A stretch of DNA of 64,000 nucleotides, taken from assembly GCF_012273895.1 (NCBI RefSeq), contig NC_052129.1, positions 6,076,001 through 6,140,000 on the forward strand. The letters are read 5' to 3'. Positions 45,845-57,649 of the stretch are shown here, in pieces (positions within the stretch are counted from its first letter, which is position 1; each line of letters starts with the position of its first letter). The position numbers were made by a program, and so were the translations under genes. This stretch comes from Zerene cesonia. Lineage: Eukaryota; Arthropoda; Insecta; Lepidoptera; Pieridae. Below the pieces are notes generated by a model. The model was not told the origin of the DNA, did no database searches, and saw nothing but the letters and a program-made list of their open reading frames with translations.

Positions 45845-47640
45845 TTTATCTCTTGGCATTTTTCTATCGATTTGTTTATAACTAAGTAATTTATTTATAG
45901 AATTTCAGAAATATCAACATATGATTTAGGTTACAGGATAAAAAAATGTTCAAGTTAACAAACATGTAGATGAATTTGTTGTCTCACAAGGTTTACATAG
46001 TTCGAGCATATACGTTGTGGAATTTTGCAATGTCACCTGGAGGGAAAGCGCCTACTGTAAAAACTATGGACAGAAAACTTCACTGAAATAATTTTTTTGT
46101 ACTATTTTTGAAAAAGAAAGAACAGTGCATTCAAAGATTTTCGTAAATTCACTTGCTTAACCTGGAAATCGAACCGACAAATTTGGTTAGAATTGCACTG
46201 CTTTACTTCAATATATAATGATGAAATCGCTCTAACAGAACAGAAAATTAAATGAAATCAACAGTATTAACTACAAAATCAATACCCTTATTATAATACT
46301 TTATTAAGATGCAAATCGCCGAACAACAGCCCCGTACCCGAGCGGTCAAAGGCGGATCTTAAATGAATCTCAGAGTTAACATCAAGTTTCAAACAGTAAA
46401 ACTCAATATAACACTCAAACTTAAAGACAAACAGTTTCTCAAGAGGTCACTGGAGCTGGGTTGGTCTCTGGGCAGAGGTGGCGGGGGCGGGAGCGGGGGT
46501 CATATTGACAGAAATGTATTTGTGAATGAAGTGTGTATCAGTACTTTGATAAATGTAGATGTGTGATGCAGCAGAAGACGATAAGCGACGTTTAATATGA
46601 GTTCTCGTCTCATGAATTTTGAGTAGGTTTACATAATATAATAATTTGATAATTCTTTTTTTTTAGGATACACTCCTGTGATAATTATAATTATTGTAAA
46701 TTATTTGTTATTGTTTCAATAACAGAAAAAAAAAATTAAGCTGAACAGAACATACCCAGCTGTCGTGAAAGTAATTTTAAATCTATTATTTTAACTATTT
46801 CTTTTAACTTGAAGAATAATAACCTCCGAAGCACAGCCCGCTCCGCTACCGCTTTCGCTTCGCTTATCGCTGCTAAACGGTGGACAACTATACACTTCAA
46901 TTTGATCCGTTTTCATTATACTATAGATAACAATAGGAAGTTTATACTTCGTATAATTTTAAAGATTGTTCAATTAGACCTAAAACCTGAAATGACTAGA
47001 CTAAATTCATACATTCAATTAACAAGAGTTTATAACTAGTGACCCACAACTTTGTTACATGATTATTTTTTGAAACTGTAAGCATTTTAAATAGCTACAT
47101 AAATATATATATATATAGCATTATGCATCTAATATAAAAAGATATGATATAGCAGAAATACTAAGACCATTCACGAAATTACAAAAAGATTTAAAATATT
47201 TGAAAAAGTTGAAGCGAGCAGTTAATAACAATGAAAGAAATTATAAAAGCTCAACTAATAAATATAAAAAATAGACTTAAAATAATCACGAAAACACTTC
47301 CCAAAGATAGTTAACTCTCTTAAATGTTAGCATGAAATGATATTTTCGCTTCTCACAACTCCAGTCGTCGCTCGCTTCTCAACTCCGTTAAGTATGATAA
47401 TACGAATAGCAGTCATTTTTTAAGTTAAACTTTAAACTTTTATCGGTTCAACTTCAACTTGAGTCATTTTTATATTTCCATTCGTTATCCCTTCAAGTTG
47501 TGCTAATGGTGCTGGTTCATAGCTAGCTAGCGTTTTACACGCGGGTTCGTTCGTTATCTACACATGAAATTTGTTATTTATTTTACAATTGTGTGCGTGT
47601 GTGTGTGACAATTTTTGTATGAGAGAAGAGAAAAATAAAT
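45845..47640. other. Mostly featureless non-coding DNA
   Basis: Contains a tRNA-like scrap at 46332-46392 (CGAGCGGTCAAAGGC and a box-B-like TTTCAAAC), a G-rich stretch at 46470-46500, a Helitron-like GC patch at 46835-46880, a short (TA)n at 47105-47118 and a (GT)n at 47591-47607. No exon has support. Confidence 0.45.
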
Positions 47641-47644
47641 ACTT

Positions 47645-47785
47645 ATACATATAAATACTTTTGAATCACTCTATCTATTAAAAAAGAACCTTCAAAATCC
47701 GTTGGGTAGTTTTAAAGATCTGAGCGTATATATATACACACAGACGCGGGTAGCGACTTCGCTTTATACGATGTAACGATTTTAT
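47645..47785 (-). mobile_element. Hel-B copy 4, minus
   Basis: TTTTGAATCACTCTATCTAT, TCAAAATCCGTTGGGTAGTT and ACGCGGGTAGCGACTTCGCT are the reverse of Hel-B landmarks. Confidence 0.7.
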
Positions 47786-47869
47786 TTTACTAGTTATAAT
47801 TAAATATAAAAAAGAAACATTTTCCTAAGCGATATACATAAAAGTCCATAATACATGTAACATTTCTTA

Positions 47870-48070
47870 ACATCATCCCGCCGCCTCCCAAGGCGTTATG
47901 AAATTTGGCGGGAATTTACAATTTGCGCGCGAATTTTATAATTCCGGGGCAGTATCTACCCTTCTCGTTCCGGGACAATCTGTCCGTTTAAGCGTATTAA
48001 CTTAAATATTTGAACGAGGTCAAAAGGTCGCTCGTGAGTTTATGTCTCCGTGCCTCGTTTGCATATCTCG
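47870..48070. promoter_or_regulatory. Repeat-free block with a DR2 nuclear-receptor-like site
   Basis: AGGTCA-AA-AGGTCG lies at 48017-48030, a direct repeat with two-base spacing. Nuclear receptors bind such half-site repeats. CGTTTGCATATC (octamer-like) follows at 48057-48068. The block has no repeat matches and is GC-elevated. Confidence 0.35.
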
Positions 48071-48195
48071 ACTAAATTAGTGCTTTTACTATAGATAATG
48101 TTGTATTTTCGATTTTTTATCATTGTTATAGTATATTTTATTGAATTGTTTTGTAATGGTCATGTGTGTTGTTCAATGCGAGCAATGTGTAAAAA

Positions 48196-48406
48196 TCTTA
48201 ATACATATATACATGTGACTGACTGACTGATCTTTCAACGTACAGCCTAAACTGCCGCACCGATCGGGCTGGAATTTGCAATGCAGATAGCCACTATTAT
48301 GTAGGCATCCGCTGAGAAAGGTCTTTGATAAATTCTTCCTCCAAGGTGATGAAATCGGGGATGAAAGTTCGTGCTATGAGAATATATTTTGACCACACAA
48401 GGCTAG
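48196..48406 (+). mobile_element. Hel-F copy 2
   Basis: GTGACTGACTGACTGATC, CCGCACCGATCGGGCTGGAA and TGCAGATAGCCACTATTATG, ending ACACAAGGCTAG before T. The 3' hairpin is decayed. Confidence 0.75.
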
Positions 48407-48409
48407 TTT

Positions 48410-48888
48410 TAAAAAATAAATAAATAAAGTAAAAATAAATAGTTTTAGTAAGAGGTTGGGAACTTCAAAATATTCTTTTACCGTTATCATTTAAAACAAA
48501 AAAAAAACACGTCACATAACTGATAAGACATAACCATAAAAGTTGCGTTAAGCTTGATCTGAGTGCACATTACAGAGGATCATTATTAAGAACTTAGAGG
48601 TGTAGCACTTAATGGAAATACATCTAGTTTACGATGACACTTAGAAATATATAAACGAATGCCTCAAAAATAAAAATAATGCACACACATGTTTATGATG
48701 AAAACGAAAAAACAACACTAACCTACGAGTTACATGTATGATGTAATGGATTTTATAGGTTCGACAAAATCTTATTATCGTAGATTAAAAGCTATAGAAT
48801 ATATTTTAGTACAATAAACACTTTGGTTTTATTAACAAACGCTAAAAATATTTCACATTTATTATTAACCAACGTTCCCGAAATATAC
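48410..48888. other. AT-rich non-coding DNA
   Basis: Nothing recognisable. Confidence 0.5.
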
Positions 48889-48889
48889 A

Positions 48890-49085
48890 TTTCCCTCTTC
48901 TCTTTCCAGTAATTAGCCAGTGAATGGCGGGAAAAGCGTCGCTCCCGGGCCAAGTGGCCGGGTTGTCAAGGATCTCGGAGCTGATGGACTGGACGCATTA
49001 AGGGGACACCTTATAGCGTTTACCGGGATATCGCCTGTTCCCCGGGTAATTACGTTTTGGCATTGTGGGACATCACATCATACGG
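48890..49085. promoter_or_regulatory. Repeat-free block, candidate conserved non-coding element
   Basis: A GC-rich run (GTCGCTCCCGGGCCAAGTGG and on) flanked by homeodomain-like AGTAATTAGCC and GGGTAATTACG. A polypyrimidine tract and CAG precede it at 48890-48908, but all three frames stop soon after that CAG. One frame starting at a later AG is open to CCCCGG|GTAATT, so an exon is not excluded. Confidence 0.4.
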
Positions 49086-49229
49086 GGATATATTAATTTC
49101 TCTTACTAGAGTCCGACGCTTAGTTTATCTAAAATAGCATATCTGCTAATTAACATTGTAAATTATCACCGCGCTAAATTTCATCAATATTCGCTCAGCC
49201 GTTTTTGGTTGATGGAGTAACATATTTAT

Positions 49230-49480
49230 AATAATAATAATAATAATAAAAACATTTATTGATAACAAGCCACACAGAAAAAAAAACAGTAAATAAATTA
49301 AAAACTAGAACAAAGAAAAAACAAACTATACACATTAAAACTTACAACCTAAAAAATAACTCAAGTACTGTGCGGCAACGTCTGTTATTAAAAGGGGCCT
49401 CTCAGTATGAAGCTGCAGTGACTTTTGAGTCAACTAGCAGCACTGATTTTCAGAAACCCCTATTGACAGTTGGAGTTACA
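49230..49480 (-). repeat. Probable LINE 3' fragment with (ATA)n
   Basis: (ATA)n at 49232-49250 then AAACATTTATTGATAACAAG, a form typical of the minus-strand 3' end of lepidopteran LINEs. The following 200 bases have no frame I recognise. It runs toward the gap. Confidence 0.4.
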
Positions 49481-49493
49481 GCATGTGTGATGT

Positions 49494-49588
49494 GCGTGCG
49501 TGCGTGTGAATGTGTATGTGTGTGTGTGTGTGTGAGCACGTGTGTGTGTGTGTATGTGTGGTTGGTGTGGGTGTGTGTGGATGGGTTG
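49494..49588. repeat. (TG)n-rich microsatellite, cut by the gap
   Basis: Interrupted GT repeats with a GCGTGCGTGC start. It reads as VCVCV or THTH peptides that are not proteins. Confidence 0.97.
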
Positions 49589-50588
49589 NNNNNNNNNNNN
49601 NNNNNNNNNNNNNNNNNNNNNNNNNNNNNNNNNNNNNNNNNNNNNNNNNNNNNNNNNNNNNNNNNNNNNNNNNNNNNNNNNNNNNNNNNNNNNNNNNNNN
49701 NNNNNNNNNNNNNNNNNNNNNNNNNNNNNNNNNNNNNNNNNNNNNNNNNNNNNNNNNNNNNNNNNNNNNNNNNNNNNNNNNNNNNNNNNNNNNNNNNNNN
49801 NNNNNNNNNNNNNNNNNNNNNNNNNNNNNNNNNNNNNNNNNNNNNNNNNNNNNNNNNNNNNNNNNNNNNNNNNNNNNNNNNNNNNNNNNNNNNNNNNNNN
49901 NNNNNNNNNNNNNNNNNNNNNNNNNNNNNNNNNNNNNNNNNNNNNNNNNNNNNNNNNNNNNNNNNNNNNNNNNNNNNNNNNNNNNNNNNNNNNNNNNNNN
50001 NNNNNNNNNNNNNNNNNNNNNNNNNNNNNNNNNNNNNNNNNNNNNNNNNNNNNNNNNNNNNNNNNNNNNNNNNNNNNNNNNNNNNNNNNNNNNNNNNNNN
50101 NNNNNNNNNNNNNNNNNNNNNNNNNNNNNNNNNNNNNNNNNNNNNNNNNNNNNNNNNNNNNNNNNNNNNNNNNNNNNNNNNNNNNNNNNNNNNNNNNNNN
50201 NNNNNNNNNNNNNNNNNNNNNNNNNNNNNNNNNNNNNNNNNNNNNNNNNNNNNNNNNNNNNNNNNNNNNNNNNNNNNNNNNNNNNNNNNNNNNNNNNNNN
50301 NNNNNNNNNNNNNNNNNNNNNNNNNNNNNNNNNNNNNNNNNNNNNNNNNNNNNNNNNNNNNNNNNNNNNNNNNNNNNNNNNNNNNNNNNNNNNNNNNNNN
50401 NNNNNNNNNNNNNNNNNNNNNNNNNNNNNNNNNNNNNNNNNNNNNNNNNNNNNNNNNNNNNNNNNNNNNNNNNNNNNNNNNNNNNNNNNNNNNNNNNNNN
50501 NNNNNNNNNNNNNNNNNNNNNNNNNNNNNNNNNNNNNNNNNNNNNNNNNNNNNNNNNNNNNNNNNNNNNNNNNNNNNNNNNNNNNNNN
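49589..50588. other. Assembly gap of 1000 N
   Basis: Exactly 1000 N, starting at the end of a (TG)n-rich run. The microsatellite probably caused the assembly to break here. Frames spanning it are artefacts. Confidence 1.
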
Positions 50589-50879
50589 TTTAGATCCTTC
50601 CGATATACTTTTGCGCGTATAATCTAACAAACTGTTTGCAAATATATCAGTATGGTAAACACGTATTGCGATGATATGTTTAACATCGCATCGTGTCATG
50701 TTGTGAATTTATCAAATGTAGCTGTGTTTCAGTGAATTGCAAGTGAGATTCGTTGGAATAACTTGAATCTCACGAACGAGGCGATCGTCGTACATACAGC
50801 ATTAGAAATGCTTAAAATATAGATTCATTTATATTATGAAATAGTCATCTGACCTGTAATATATAGGTAAATTTTTATG

Positions 50880-51010
50880 TAATAGGTATCTGACCTGGCG
50901 GTTCGCCTGATGGTAAGCGATCATCACCGCCCATGAACATTCGCAGAGGTAACCTCGGCGAATGTGCTACCCGCTTTAAAGGGTAAGGGATAGGAAAGGA
51001 TCGAGGACTT
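50880..51010 (+). repeat. Rep-M copy 6
   Basis: GGTTCGCCTGATGGTAAGCG, CACCGCCCATGAACATTCGC, a hairpin (50938-50950 with 50952-50964, one mismatch) and AAGGGTAAGGGATAGGAAAG. Confidence 0.8.
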
Positions 51011-51029
51011 AGAATTAAAATCGTAAAAT

Positions 51030-51135
51030 AAATTGAAGTAAGACAAGCTACCGCTACCAGGATCGAACCTGTCACCCCTTTCCATATAACCTTTCGCGTA
51101 TGACACAACGAGGTCAACGAACTTACACCACAGAT
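51030..51135 (-). repeat. tRNA-derived SINE, minus orientation
   Basis: Minus strand: TTGACCTCGTTGTGTCATAC (box-A region), then box B CAGGTTCGATCCTGG, then TAGCGGTAGCTTGTC. It lies directly after a Rep-M copy. Confidence 0.6.
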
Positions 51136-51139
51136 AATA

Positions 51140-52505
51140 TTTTCGAACCTTCATGCCCATTAGGCATGAGTCATGCCGCATGACGGTCTAATAATAACTT
51201 TATTGTTTAGAACTTTCTCTACGATTTGACCCCAAGATAACTTATTGGTATTTACGTTTGATTTGCTCAGTTTTCATAGTAAATATTTTCACTAATCAAG
51301 TGTACAGTACTCGTCCAATATAAAGGAAATTCTGTCTGAATCGTTTTTTTAATAAGCTTGTCCTAAACTGCAAGATTTCGTCGAATATCATCTTCTTTGT
51401 ACACATCTGCTCTAAGTTTTCATTAATATGAAAGTAGGTTTGTAGTTTGTACATCCACTGATTAATAGTCAATCATAAAACCATCATAAACCATTCAATA
51501 CAGCGTGTCGTAAGTCGCAAGCATTAAAAACGCATTTAGGAAAGTGGAAATCCGCCCCAAATTGCGTTTTATATTTTGTTTAATTTAGCGTAAACATTTC
51601 TATGTAGAAGCCATTGTAAATAAGTGAATTTTAATTTACTATTTATGTACACAAAATCTAAGACGAGGCGTGCGAGTAGTTTTCACCATTTCCATTGCTT
51701 CGATTCTTACCTGGAACAAATAAAAAAAAATTTAGTTAAAAAAATAAAGATGAGACATTAAGGTTTAAACTAAGGTTCATTAAGATTGCCAAACTAATAA
51801 ATCTTTTCTATATAACAAGTTCAGCGACCTTCCCAGGAGAAGAGGTTCCCCAGATTGTAAAATAGGATTAAATCAGTGCTATTTCCAATCAAACACAAAA
51901 ATAATCACGTCAATTGGTTCAAAACATATCGAGTAACAAAATAAACACAAAGTACAATTGAAACCCCCTTCGTATTTAGGAGCGTCGGTTAAAATAAAAG
52001 TTTTGCTATACCATTTCATATAATATTAAAATGCAATGAGTTAAAACTCACTCTTTATTGTTTTCATATTACAATACTTATATGTTGCATCTAAGCTAGA
52101 ACAAATTCATCAAATAAGCATTTGAAATCCACCTGGTGTATGAAATCCAACGAACTACTTCTACTATATCTTCAATTACATCGTTTTAGTTATATTCAAT
52201 CATATCTAGTTAGCGTATCAATTATTCAATTATGAGGCTCCATACACCGAGTTGGGTTCCCACGGCAATCCCTATCTAGTGTTTATTCGGTCTAGAAAAG
52301 AGACCTAAATTATACGTTCGTTAATTACTTGTGTTGATATCGTATCGTACAGTCGTGGATGTACAATAATATTTGTTGAATGATTATTTATAATTGACAA
52401 TAATAACAGTATTAATGAGTTAGTAATGTGAATTATTTTCTGATTGGAATTTCACCAAAATCAACTCAGTCGTTATATACTAGAAATAAAACATAAGTAC
52501 GCTAT
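51140..52505. other. AT-rich non-coding DNA
   Basis: No gene. AAATCCGCCCCAAATTGCG (51549-51567) and CGTCAATTGGTTCAAAACAT (51909) are small islands, the latter possibly a retroposon scrap. Confidence 0.45.
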
Positions 52506-52511
52506 CTCCAC

Positions 52512-52693
52512 ATATTATAAAACTAAGTTATCTGCCGCGTCTGTTTGTCTGTCTGTCCGCGCTAAATATAAAAATTAAATCACCAATTTTCAATCTGTTT
52601 TCAACAACGGTTAGCGTGGTTCTTTAGGAATGTTTCATGAAATAATTTGTTCAGTTTTAAGCTACGCAGGCAAAGCCGCTGGCGTGAAGCTAA
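52512..52693 (+). mobile_element. Helitron-like element
   Basis: TTATAAAACTAAGTTATCTG, GTCTGTTTGTCTGTCTGTCC, and an end GGCAAAGCCGCTGGCGTGAAGCTAA. The CTRR terminus is CTAA. Confidence 0.6.
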
Positions 52694-52699
52694 TTACAT

Positions 52700-52955
52700 T
52701 TATAATACTTACCCGTTTTTTTTTTTAATTTCGAAGAAACTAGGTTAAACTACGTCGTAGTTATTGGAAATAAATAATGTGAATTTTATTGAAAAAAGTT
52801 TATATTATGTTGCCTTATAAACAAAAACTCGATTTGTAACTACTGATTAGATAAAACACTTTCAAAAAGAGCGATTACGCAGTTAGTGGCAGCGAGACAG
52901 TCAAATAGATTGTCGTTTATTACACTTCAATTACTTCAATATACATTTTATAATC
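52700..52955. other. AT-rich non-coding DNA
   Basis: Nothing recognisable. Confidence 0.5.
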
Positions 52956-52957
52956 TA

Positions 52958-53112
52958 CTAGCTGTTCGACCCGGTTTCACTCGTGGTACATATATAACCT
53001 ATGTCTCTCAATGTAATTGCATTTTTCTATTGGGGAAAGAATTTTCGTAATCGGTCCAGCCGTTCACGCGTGATGGCGCGACCAAGGGAAATAGAGATTC
53101 ATTTCTATATAT
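52958..53112 (-). mobile_element. Hel-D-like element, minus
   Basis: CTAGCTGTTCGACCCGGTTT at its 3' terminus, with ATTTTCGTAATCGGTCCAGC and ATAGAGATTCATTTCTATAT toward its 5' end. Confidence 0.7.
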
Positions 53113-53214
53113 ATTGTTTCAACTAATTATTTTTAAAAGTTTTTGTATAGACACAAGGACGGTTCTTATGTAGAGAAAAAACGTAACACGGGCCAACCCG
53201 GGGCGGACCGCTAG
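53113..53214 (+). mobile_element. Hel-C 3' end, tail-to-tail arrangement with Hel-D reversed
   Basis: AACACGGGCCAACCCGGGGC then GGACCGCTAG before T. Only the 3' half of Hel-C is present. Confidence 0.65.
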
Positions 53215-54320
53215 TACATGCATATACAAAACAGTTAAATAAACAAACATTTATTTCTACGAAAAAATATATTAACATTTTTATTTGTAAACTTGAATGT
53301 TTAAACACACACACAGCAAATAGATCCGGGATTAAATACTACCTAATGGAAATGAGAAGACATTTATTTATGATCTTCATAACCATTTCATGATTACTGT
53401 CCGCTAGCGGTTAGCAAGTAACCGTCTAGTGTTGTCACTGTGATATCAGCGTTATTTACGCAATCGCTATTTCACTGCGTGTATTCATGTTTGGTTATAA
53501 CCGAATCGAATATAACAAGAAGCTTATAACGTTTTATAATAAGCGCCAGGCTCTAGGATTATAAGATTTATATTTGAGTGTCTAGTCTAGATAGGTGGTA
53601 GATACAGATAAAGTAAGTTGTCACAAGACATTATACATAGTAGATAGAGATAATAAAATCAGAAATCGCTTTAATAACAAGTAATTAGTACAAGCTCTGA
53701 AAATACTAGCTGGGAGTTAATATTCTTAATTTTCTTACATCAAACCTACATAAATTAAATTTGTATATTTAGCTTTGAACTAAATATTTTTGCACATTAT
53801 TTTACAAAAGACCTAATAAATAAGTAATTGGTTTACCAAAACTCCCAAGATTTTGTGACACGCGTGTGAATTAACAGTGACTTTTCTCAAAGAAAAAAAA
53901 ACCACAGTTACAATAAATAAGATTCCACGTTATTGTTGTGACGGGACATGGACGGTTGTTATGAAATCTCTCTCTCATATAAATTCTTTACATTTCTATT
54001 TTAATAGACAATAAAAGGGCACAGTGTTACAAGTATGTTATTATTTTTATGTGCAGATTGTTGGCAATAATGAAAGTCTGTAACGAAGGAATTAGTAACA
54101 TTAAAAACTGACATCTAAACTTATATTATAAAGAGGAATTCTTAAAATTTTCAGTCGTTTGTTTATTACGATTTAACTTGAAAACTGCTCGACCGATTTA
54201 AAAAAACATTTTACATTTGAAAAGCATATTCACCGAGTACCATATTATTATAGGTTTTTTTCCGATACGGACGAGGCTTGGATAAGTGCTTAAGGATAAT
54301 TTTATATATATCCTTTTAGA
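53215..54320. other. AT-rich non-coding DNA
   Basis: No gene or clear repeat. A weak Hel-C-like TTTAACTTGAAAACTGCTCG at 54171 is noted. Confidence 0.5.
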
Positions 54321-54324
54321 GTAA

Positions 54325-54493
54325 CGGAGCAGAGGCATTTTGACATCTGTTCCACACATAGGTTTTCTTAACTGGCAAGTAGGCGACCAGCGTTCTATGT
54401 AAGCCAAGGACTTTCTTTGTGATTCTCCACTGGTAATCAAACGCGGGACCATCGAATCTACGTTATGCGTTAACCACTGTACCGAGGCGATGT
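54325..54493 (-). mobile_element. tRNA-derived SINE, same family as 18.4 kb
   Basis: Minus strand: ATCGCCTCGGTACAGTGGTT, box B GATTCGATGGTCCC, CGCCTACTTGCCAGTTAAGA and GGAACAGATGTCAAAATGCC follow the order of the 18.4-kb copy with many substitutions. It is older. Confidence 0.75.
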
Positions 54494-54494
54494 T

Positions 54495-55495
54495 AGTTAC
54501 CTACTTGTTATATGATAATTAACGTTCTCTATTTGCTTTATCCGAGCATTTATCTTAACAACCTCGTATCCCACTATCCCATATAGAGTTCAACCCCATT
54601 TGATCCCAATGATTATATCAACTGATATCAAGTAAATGTACGGGAAGTGTGTACAAGGTATATCCAGTTAATTCATGTAAAACCGCGTGTAAAGTTATTT
54701 CGACTGAGTTGACAATATTAGCTTTCATTATTCAAATAAAACATATTTATTATTACATTCTTATTTATTAAATGTAGGAAGGCGGACATCAAACTCTTCG
54801 GTTCTTTTACGTAAGTTCCGAAAAATATTTAAGTGATTTCGAAAATTCACCCGTATACAGCTAATAATATGATTTAATTTAATTTTTGCCCCGAATCAGA
54901 GACGAACGGTTAATATTCGATGTATAATGAATAAAATATTGTCGTAGATGTTAATTTAAATAAAATAAACTGTGACACAACACTCTGTATAATGTTTATG
55001 GAAGAGACACTTTAACAAATGTCATTCGACTTCCAAACGATTTTTTCAAGCAAGCGAAGTGACTTTCTAAATGACAGTGAAATAGGCGGTAAATGAGCGT
55101 CTTTGTAGTAATTTTTATATATACAGGATGTTTTTGTACAGCGATAATAGAATTTTCAGCAACATATGGCCTAAAAACTTATTTAAAATATTGAAAATCT
55201 TTGCCTATCCTATCTATCACACTAACACAAACCTGTTTATATATAATCGACTGTGTTTATATATAATTAAGGTTGCTATCACACTGGCTCAATATTGACT
55301 TGCGGATTAGTGTCTGTACGTAGTGGGTGTTAAATTCAATGCTTGTTATTTGCTTTAAATTATACTGTATTTGTGGGTAGTTGTAGGGTATGAGATGACA
55401 TACATTTAGTCAATATATCTATGATTATTGATAGATCTGGCAGTAATAATAAACTAAAATACTGAATTAAACTGGTAGTAATGAATATATGAACA
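54495..55495. other. AT-rich non-coding DNA
   Basis: Nothing coding. ATATACAGGATGTTTTTG at 55120 resembles TATACAAGATGTTTCTA at 7352, maybe a tiny shared repeat end. Confidence 0.45.
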
Positions 55496-55497
55496 GG

Positions 55498-55640
55498 CGT
55501 GGATAAATGTGAAAGTTTGTTTGTTTGGATGTTTCTCTGTCAATCACGTTGGAACTACTGAACGGATTTTGATGAAATTTGGTATACAGACAGGGTATGA
55601 GCTGATTTGGGTGATAGAATATTTGTTATGCCGATTAAGT
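55498..55640 (+). mobile_element. Helitron-like fragment
   Basis: GTTTGTTTGTTTGGATGTTT, GAACTACTGAACGGATTTTG and ATGAAATTTGGTATACAGAC are standard, but the 3' terminus is missing. Confidence 0.55.
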
Positions 55641-55884
55641 GCTCTTTTGGTATAAAACAGGAATCGTAGTTTCGAATTGTCATAACTTAGTTTTAACATT
55701 TACCATCGTACTAGATTTGAATCGATAATAATTAATCGAAAGAAAAAATGTTTCTCACTTCACAATTTATAATATTTATTGACCGGTAAAATATATCGAT
55801 TTCCGTTATCTATACAATTAAAATTTAACTGACAGATATCCGTGAAGAGCCATTTTTTTAGAACAAATATGTGCAGTTAAAGAG

Positions 55885-55975
55885 TTACTTTTGTTTGTTC
55901 GTATGAACGCCCTAATCTCAGAAACGCTATATATTTATCACGGGCGAATCCGGGACGGACGGTCGGACGGATAAA
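55885..55975 (+). mobile_element. Hel-C copy, internally deleted
   Basis: TTTGTTCGTATGAACGCCCT then AATCTCAGAAACGC joins directly to ATCACGGGCGAATCCGGGAC, omitting the middle. Confidence 0.55.
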
Positions 55976-56329
55976 GCATTACTTTTAGCCACGTAACAAA
56001 CATTCTGAACTGCAAGGTTTCTCAAAACTTTCAATTTATACTCTAGTATAAAACCATAACTAGCAGTTAAGATAATATAAACAGTGATCTTGCAACGACT
56101 CCACCGACATGCATATTAACGATCGATTATAATGGGAATTTGCATAATTTATTAAATCCTAGGAATTAGCGTATGTTAAGTTCCCAGCACGTGCAGGTTT
56201 AGCATTGTCACGGGTTGAATGGCCTAGTCTAACTTTCAGAGTGCTAAATTACATAATTACCAGTTTAATTGTTTTGTGAATGCGTAAACAAATTATACTT
56301 CTACACAAAATAATATGACGCTGAAGATC

Positions 56330-56430
56330 TTGTTTGTTTAAACTCTAATATTTATTAACCCAATTAAACTTTATCTATAAGCGCTTTTGAATCGTTTTGA
56401 TGTAGTTTTACGATTTACCACTTACGCATT
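56330..56430 (-). repeat. Rep-L fragment
   Basis: AACTCTAATATTTATTAACC then TAAGCGCTTTTGAATCGTTT and CGATTTACCAC track the 43.6-kb Rep-L copy. A Hel-C 5' end (ACGCTGAAGATCTTGTTTG) seems to be interrupted by it. Confidence 0.5.
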
Positions 56431-56548
56431 ACCTATGAATGGGATAATCTCGGGAATTACTGGCCCGATTTCAAAAATTCTTATGCGCGTGATATCTGAG
56501 TTCTAGGCTATCTACGTACCAGGGACGAAGACAGAGCGGACCGCTATG
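56431..56548 (+). mobile_element. Hel-C 3' part
   Basis: GATAATCTCGGGAATTACTG, CCCGATTTCAAAAATTCTTA and AGACAGAGCGGACCGCTATG. With 56320-56345 it may be one Hel-C copy split by Rep-L. Confidence 0.55.
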
Positions 56549-56549
56549 T

Positions 56550-57645
56550 TCAAATAAATTAATAAAATTTACGCATGTGTTTTCACCAAGCTTCCAAAAC
56601 CAAAAACGAATCTCATCTATAACATCACGAATGTTATATATTAGTTATCCAATTAATTATTTACAACATAAATGACGTAACATGCAGCGGTCGGCGAAGT
56701 GATAAGATCTGTTGTCTTGTCAATACCCATCAGTATCAGACCGTATTATATCTCGGGAGTGTCGAATTATCCAATAACCTTCTTGTAACTACTATGTAGC
56801 CACTCGGTTTCGTCTAGGTATTTTAACACGCCTTTATTATGTTCATCTGTATGTATGTACGTAACTGACAAGCTTAGATTTGATTTTGGAGGAAAACTAT
56901 TATAATTTCGTCTCTTATTGTACTGGTTAGGATCGTCAGGATTAAATTAGTTCCTTCACGTTAGTCGTTGATCGCTTCAAACCTAACCACAAACTTCTTT
57001 AATCAACATTTAGTTTAAAAACTGGAACTGCCAATAACATTGAGTCTATCTTATCTTATTTCTGTTTAACAAATCCTAAGTAAAAGACCATGCGACCTTA
57101 AAAGATTTTCTAACCACAATACGACAGTCTGTTTTTGTCCGAATTGACCCAGTTTCGAAAACGGCGGAACGAATTTTAATGTTGTTGATGGTTTTATATC
57201 TATGATATAACGTATGTTGTTTCGGTCGTTATTTTTGGGTTATAATTGATTGGTGATAGTTTTATTGTATTTTATATAGGCTACACAATTTAGGGTTAAT
57301 AAGTTTCGTTAAATTTAAATAAACTTTATTCTAGGGATCGTTAAATTTATAATTTACATATATATGTATTTTTTGTTTGTACGTGACATCATTTCATCCT
57401 CTACTAAACAATTAGAGTATTTTTTGTTTCAGTATCAATTTTTCACATCAAAACTCCACAAAATCAATTGAGATATAGGACTTTTCATAGATAAAATTGT
57501 GTCAAGTGCGCCGCCGTAGTTGCTTCATTTTATCAAAACATTAAGTGCCTATTCGTCTTTCTTTACAAATCTATATTTCGATCAATACTTAAGTATTTCC
57601 CATTCAACAATTGATATCCATTTCCAGCACAAATTACCCCGCATA
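56550..57645. other. AT-rich non-coding DNA
   Basis: No gene. AATAAACTTTATTCTAG at 57318 could be a retroposon end. Weak Helitron-like wording occurs at 57125-57190. Confidence 0.45.
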
Positions 57646-57649
57646 CGTC

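Noticed and set aside
46332..46392. tRNA-Leu/Ser-like sequence CCGAGCGGTCAAAGGC with a box-B-like TTTCAAAC
   Set aside because: No acceptor, anticodon or T stems can be formed. At most a decayed SINE head.
49259..50699. Long frames of 361-444 codons near 50 kb
   Set aside because: They cross the second N gap, and the rest is TG microsatellite translated as VCVCV or THTH.
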